6,307 nt of DNA from Acidimicrobiaceae bacterium (GTDB lineage: Bacteria; Actinomycetota; Acidimicrobiia; Acidimicrobiales; RAAP-2). Positions 6,206 through 6,307 of the stretch are shown here, in pieces. Position numbers and translations under genes: made by a program. The notes under the pieces were generated by a model that did not search any database, was not told the DNA's origin, and saw nothing but the letters and a program-made list of their open reading frames with translations. Numbering within the stretch: position 1 is the first letter of the stretch; each line of letters starts with the position of its first letter. The stretch spans positions 10,514-16,820 of the forward strand of contig PMAL01000065.1 in assembly GCA_003152555.1 (NCBI GenBank), given 5' to 3'.

Positions 6206-6246
6206 AAGGCTACCGCGCTGTCGTGGCGTTGACCTCGGGTAGCCTT
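6206..6246. repeat. 9-bp inverted repeat between ffs and the tRNA gene
   Basis: AAGGCTACC (6206-6214) and GGTAGCCTT (6238-6246) are perfect inverted copies separated by 23 bp. Each arm carries a TAGCCT hexamer pointing outwards: the left one towards ffs (minus), the right one towards the tRNA (plus). This could be a symmetric pair of divergent -10 elements, or an operator serving both stable-RNA genes. TTGACC at 6229-6234 lies within the spacer. No T-run is present, so it is not an obvious terminator. Confidence 0.5.
6207..6212 (-). promoter_or_regulatory. Candidate -10 element of the SRP RNA gene
   Basis: TAGCCT on the minus strand lies 6 nt before the first base of the RNA's terminal stem (G at 6200), where transcription would be expected to begin. 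It forms part of the left arm of the 9-bp inverted repeat at 6206-6246. No good -35 is visible at a spacing of 16-18 nt. Confidence 0.45.
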
Positions 6247-6255
6247 GCAAGCCGG

Positions 6256-6277
6256 TATTCATTTCAACTTTTGAATA
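6256..6277 (+). repeat. AT-rich inverted repeat in the presumed tRNA leader
   Basis: TATTCA and TGAATA are 6-bp inverted arms around 10 nt, and inside them TTCAA-CTT-TTGAA gives an alternative hairpin. The segment lies just before the tRNA start and is distinctly richer in A/T than its surroundings. It may be a promoter segment or a leader hairpin removed during tRNA 5' processing; the sequence does not decide between these. Confidence 0.3.
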
Positions 6278-6286
6278 TCGATACTT

Positions 6287-6307
6287 GGAGGAGTGCGAGA
6301 GCGGCCG
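6287..6307 (+). tRNA. Probable tRNA-Ser, first 21 bases (cut by window edge)
   Basis: GGAGGAG could be the 5' acceptor strand, followed by T8-G9 and a D-arm start CGAGAGCGGCCG. These contain A14-G15 and the G18-G19 pair at the expected distances. The combination is typical of the 5' end of class II tRNA-Ser genes. A tRNA-Ser next to ffs and dnaX is also known in other Gram-positive bacteria, which supports the call. The anticodon lies outside the window, so the isoacceptor is unknown. Read on the plus strand, it is divergent from ffs. Confidence 0.72.

Noticed and set aside
1..6307. Mobile element, CRISPR array, phage or defence island
   Set aside because: No transposase, integrase, terminal repeats or spaced direct repeats are seen; the genes are chromosomal housekeeping or central metabolism genes.

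Overview
The window looks like a stretch of chromosome from a high-GC member of the Actinomycetota. The best lineage clue is the arginine-finger stretch of DnaX, IRSRTQHLEFRL, which resembles the actinobacterial form (IRSRTHHYPFRL) rather than the usual SRC form. The Ccr N-terminus also reads like streptomycete crotonyl-CoA carboxylase/reductase, and several starts look leaderless. Acidimicrobiia is possible, but this is a guess.

Left part (1-2292): a divergent pair in acyl-CoA metabolism. The minus strand carries the first 314 codons of ccr, which runs off the left edge. The plus strand carries a complete acetyl-CoA C-acetyltransferase. The 170-bp gap between them holds a near-perfect 22-bp palindrome and an overlapping inverted repeat. 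Together the enzymes suggest the route acetyl-CoA to acetoacetyl-CoA, then crotonyl-CoA, then ethylmalonyl-CoA (ethylmalonyl-CoA pathway or extender-unit supply). The reductase and hydratase steps are not in the window.

Middle part (2259-3749): a SixA-like histidine phosphatase on the minus strand, whose 3' end overlaps the thiolase 3' end by 34 bp. Only 39 bp from its start is the divergent uppP, encoding undecaprenyl-diphosphatase of the cell-wall lipid carrier cycle.

Right part (3746-6307): a minus-strand replication/repair block read right to left: SRP RNA (ffs), dnaX (clamp loader tau subunit), then recR, coupled to dnaX through TGATG. recR ends with its stop codon interlocked with that of uppP. 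Divergent from ffs, the right edge holds the first 21 bases of what looks like a tRNA-Ser gene. tRNA-Ser, ffs, dnaX and recR are neighbours in other Gram-positive bacteria (for example B. subtilis), so this is a conserved neighbourhood, with the tRNA in opposite orientation here.

The window is densely packed and consists of housekeeping genes. I see no mobile element, CRISPR array, phage gene or defence system, and no clearly new system. What merits a second look is non-coding: the SRP RNA, the ccr/thiolase operator candidate, a repeated TAGCNT-N6-start arrangement suggesting leaderless transcription, and the convergent gene overlaps without visible terminators.
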